DNA of 64,000 bases, from contig ONBR01000011.1 in assembly GCA_900316105.1 (NCBI GenBank), forward strand, positions 94,147 through 158,146, in the 5' to 3' direction. Below, piece by piece: positions 62,989 through 64,000 of this stretch (its first letter is position 1; each line of letters begins with the position of its first letter). This stretch comes from an uncultured Olsenella sp. (GTDB lineage: Bacteria; Actinomycetota; Coriobacteriia; Coriobacteriales; Atopobiaceae). The translations under genes were made by a program, and so were the position numbers. The notes below the pieces were generated by a model. It was not told where the DNA came from and made no database searches. It worked only from the letters and a program-made list of their open reading frames with translations.

Positions 62989-64000
62989 CTACCTCCTGGC
63001 ACACCTCAGGAAGAGCACGCCAAACCATCCGGCAAGCACTACCATGCAGGCGATGTAGGCCACCGAGGCCCCGGTGATTCCCCAGGCCAGGGGGCTGGCG
63101 GCCACGGCCGCAGCGACGGCGACGGCCACGTAGCCCCAGACCAGCTTGGCCTGCTGGCGCATGATGGTGATGCCCATGGTAAAGAGCTGGGCCAGGGCCA
63201 GAAAGCCTCCGCCCAGGACCAGGACGCACAGCTCCGCCTGGTAGGGCGAGAGGTCCGTGTTGTAGAGCCAGCCCAGGACGGGCACGCCCAGAAGCCAGGC
63301 GCCCGCCACGCAGGTAGCCGTGATGCCCACCACGATCAGGATCTGCTTGCCAAAGCCCGCTACGAAGGCCTTGCGATCCCCAGAGTTCCACAGCTGCGAG
63401 AGGGGCTCCACCATGGGCATGTAGACGAACTGGGCAAGCAGGCCCACCACAAAGACGGGCATGGCAATGAAGCCGTACTGGGCCTGGGCCGTGTCGTCCA
63501 AGAGGGCGTCGATGGCGTACTTGGGCGCGTTTCCCACGTAGAAGAGGAGGAAGGCCGCCAGGAAGAGGGGCAGGCACTCCCTCAATAGGGACCAGGGGGA
63601 CTGCCGGGGCGCATCCTCGCAGCGCGCGGGCGATGCTTGACCCCACGCGCCCCGTCATGAGCCGGCCGCCCACGTCCAGGCGGCCCTGCTGCTGGAAGTT
63701 GCCGTCAAAGACGTCCTCGACGGAGTCCACGCCCTTGAAGAGGGTCATGAGAGCGACGGCGGCCACCTTGCCCGCAGGATAGCCCACGGTGACGGCGGAC
63801 CAGGCCAGGTAGGCAAAGGAGCAGGCAACCATGGCCAGGCAGGTGATCACGCGCGAGCGGCCGTAGGCACGAAAGCCATAGTCGGGCTTCACGTCCGAGG
63901 CCTGGAAGTTGCGCATGCCGTAGCTGCCCATGTTGAGGAAGAGGTTGGCGTTGGCGTAGGCCAGGGTGAAGACGCCCGCCGTGGCCATGTCGCACACGCG
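62989..64000 (-). pseudogene. Polysaccharide flippase (Wzx type), broken by an internal deletion and frameshift; 5' end outside the window
   Basis: The N-terminal part (TAGVFTLAYANANLFLNMGS, MRNFQASDVKPDYGF, GVDSVEDVFDGNFQQQGRLD) and the C-terminal part (LLRECLPLFLAAFLLFYVGN, KYAIDALLDD, to FLRCARR) are both good flippase sequence, but they lie in different frames that meet near 63590-63655. Between them about 80 residues expected from the family are reduced to about 20, so DNA has been lost as well as the frame. The gene runs off the right edge. It would have moved lipid-linked repeat units across the membrane. Confidence 0.75.

Overview
The window is GC-rich, densely coded chromosomal DNA from a Gram-positive actinobacterium, most likely class Coriobacteriia, family Atopobiaceae (Olsenella-like). 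The reasons are the order priA-def-fmt-rsmB, an LTA-synthase-like enzyme, large secreted proteins with ricin-type lectin repeats, an S-box upstream of metK, a LexA box of the Gram-positive type and a C_GCAxxG_C_C family protein. The assignment is an inference from gene content; no 16S gene is present.

Layout. 0-2.9 kb: end of an Asp23 gene, rpmB, REP-like repeats, a HAD-thiamine pyrophosphokinase fusion and a small zinc-ribbon gene. 3.1-5.7 kb: a secreted ricin-lectin/CHAP hydrolase with a frameshift just after its signal peptide. 5.8-18.8 kb: a hydrolase, rsmB-fmt-def, an orphan catalytic half of an LTA-synthase-like gene lodged between def and priA, then priA, a full LTA-synthase-like gene and recQ. 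19-24 kb: metK under a SAM-I riboswitch, a TetR regulator, gltX and a flavodoxin-like protein. 25.6-33.3 kb: a DEDDh exonuclease, a GGDEF-EAL sensor, an Ltp-repeat membrane protein, a redox-type C_GCAxxG_C_C protein, a transglutaminase-like protein and a small gene behind a perfect LexA box. 33.5-33.8 kb: tRNA-Gln and two tRNA-Glu. 33.9-48.8 kb: housekeeping enzymes (cysteine hydrolase, CoA-type Nudix, cca, pepC plus a pepC fragment, gloA, HAD enzymes, yigZ), rnpB, an aldolase with a divergent DeoR regulator, and a radical SAM/DUF4130 pair predicted to act on DNA. 49-56.7 kb: two convergent secreted giants, a papain-like protease and a GH5 glycanase, both ending in ricin-type repeats. 57-64 kb: a PD-(D/E)XK-like orphan and the edge of a capsule/exopolysaccharide locus (BY-kinase-like, Wzz-like, Wzy-like, nucleotide-sugar dehydrogenase, broken flippase).

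The most unusual content is non-coding. Two intergenic elements about 13 kb apart (11443-12019 and 24644-25221) share one architecture: six 21-bp units pointing one way, a perfect 32-bp palindrome, a spacer that puts the next unit exactly 101 bp on, and seventeen 21-bp units pointing the other way. Twenty-one bp is two turns of B-DNA, so the units lie on one face of the helix. Unit number, phase and spacer are conserved although most unit sequence is not, and the reading frames are not conserved. This looks like a protein-binding or chromosome-organising element that I do not recognise. The window also holds several long palindromes with a common AGGGGGTA core, and three clusters of REP-like repeats.

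No prophage, insertion sequence, CRISPR array or rRNA operon was seen.
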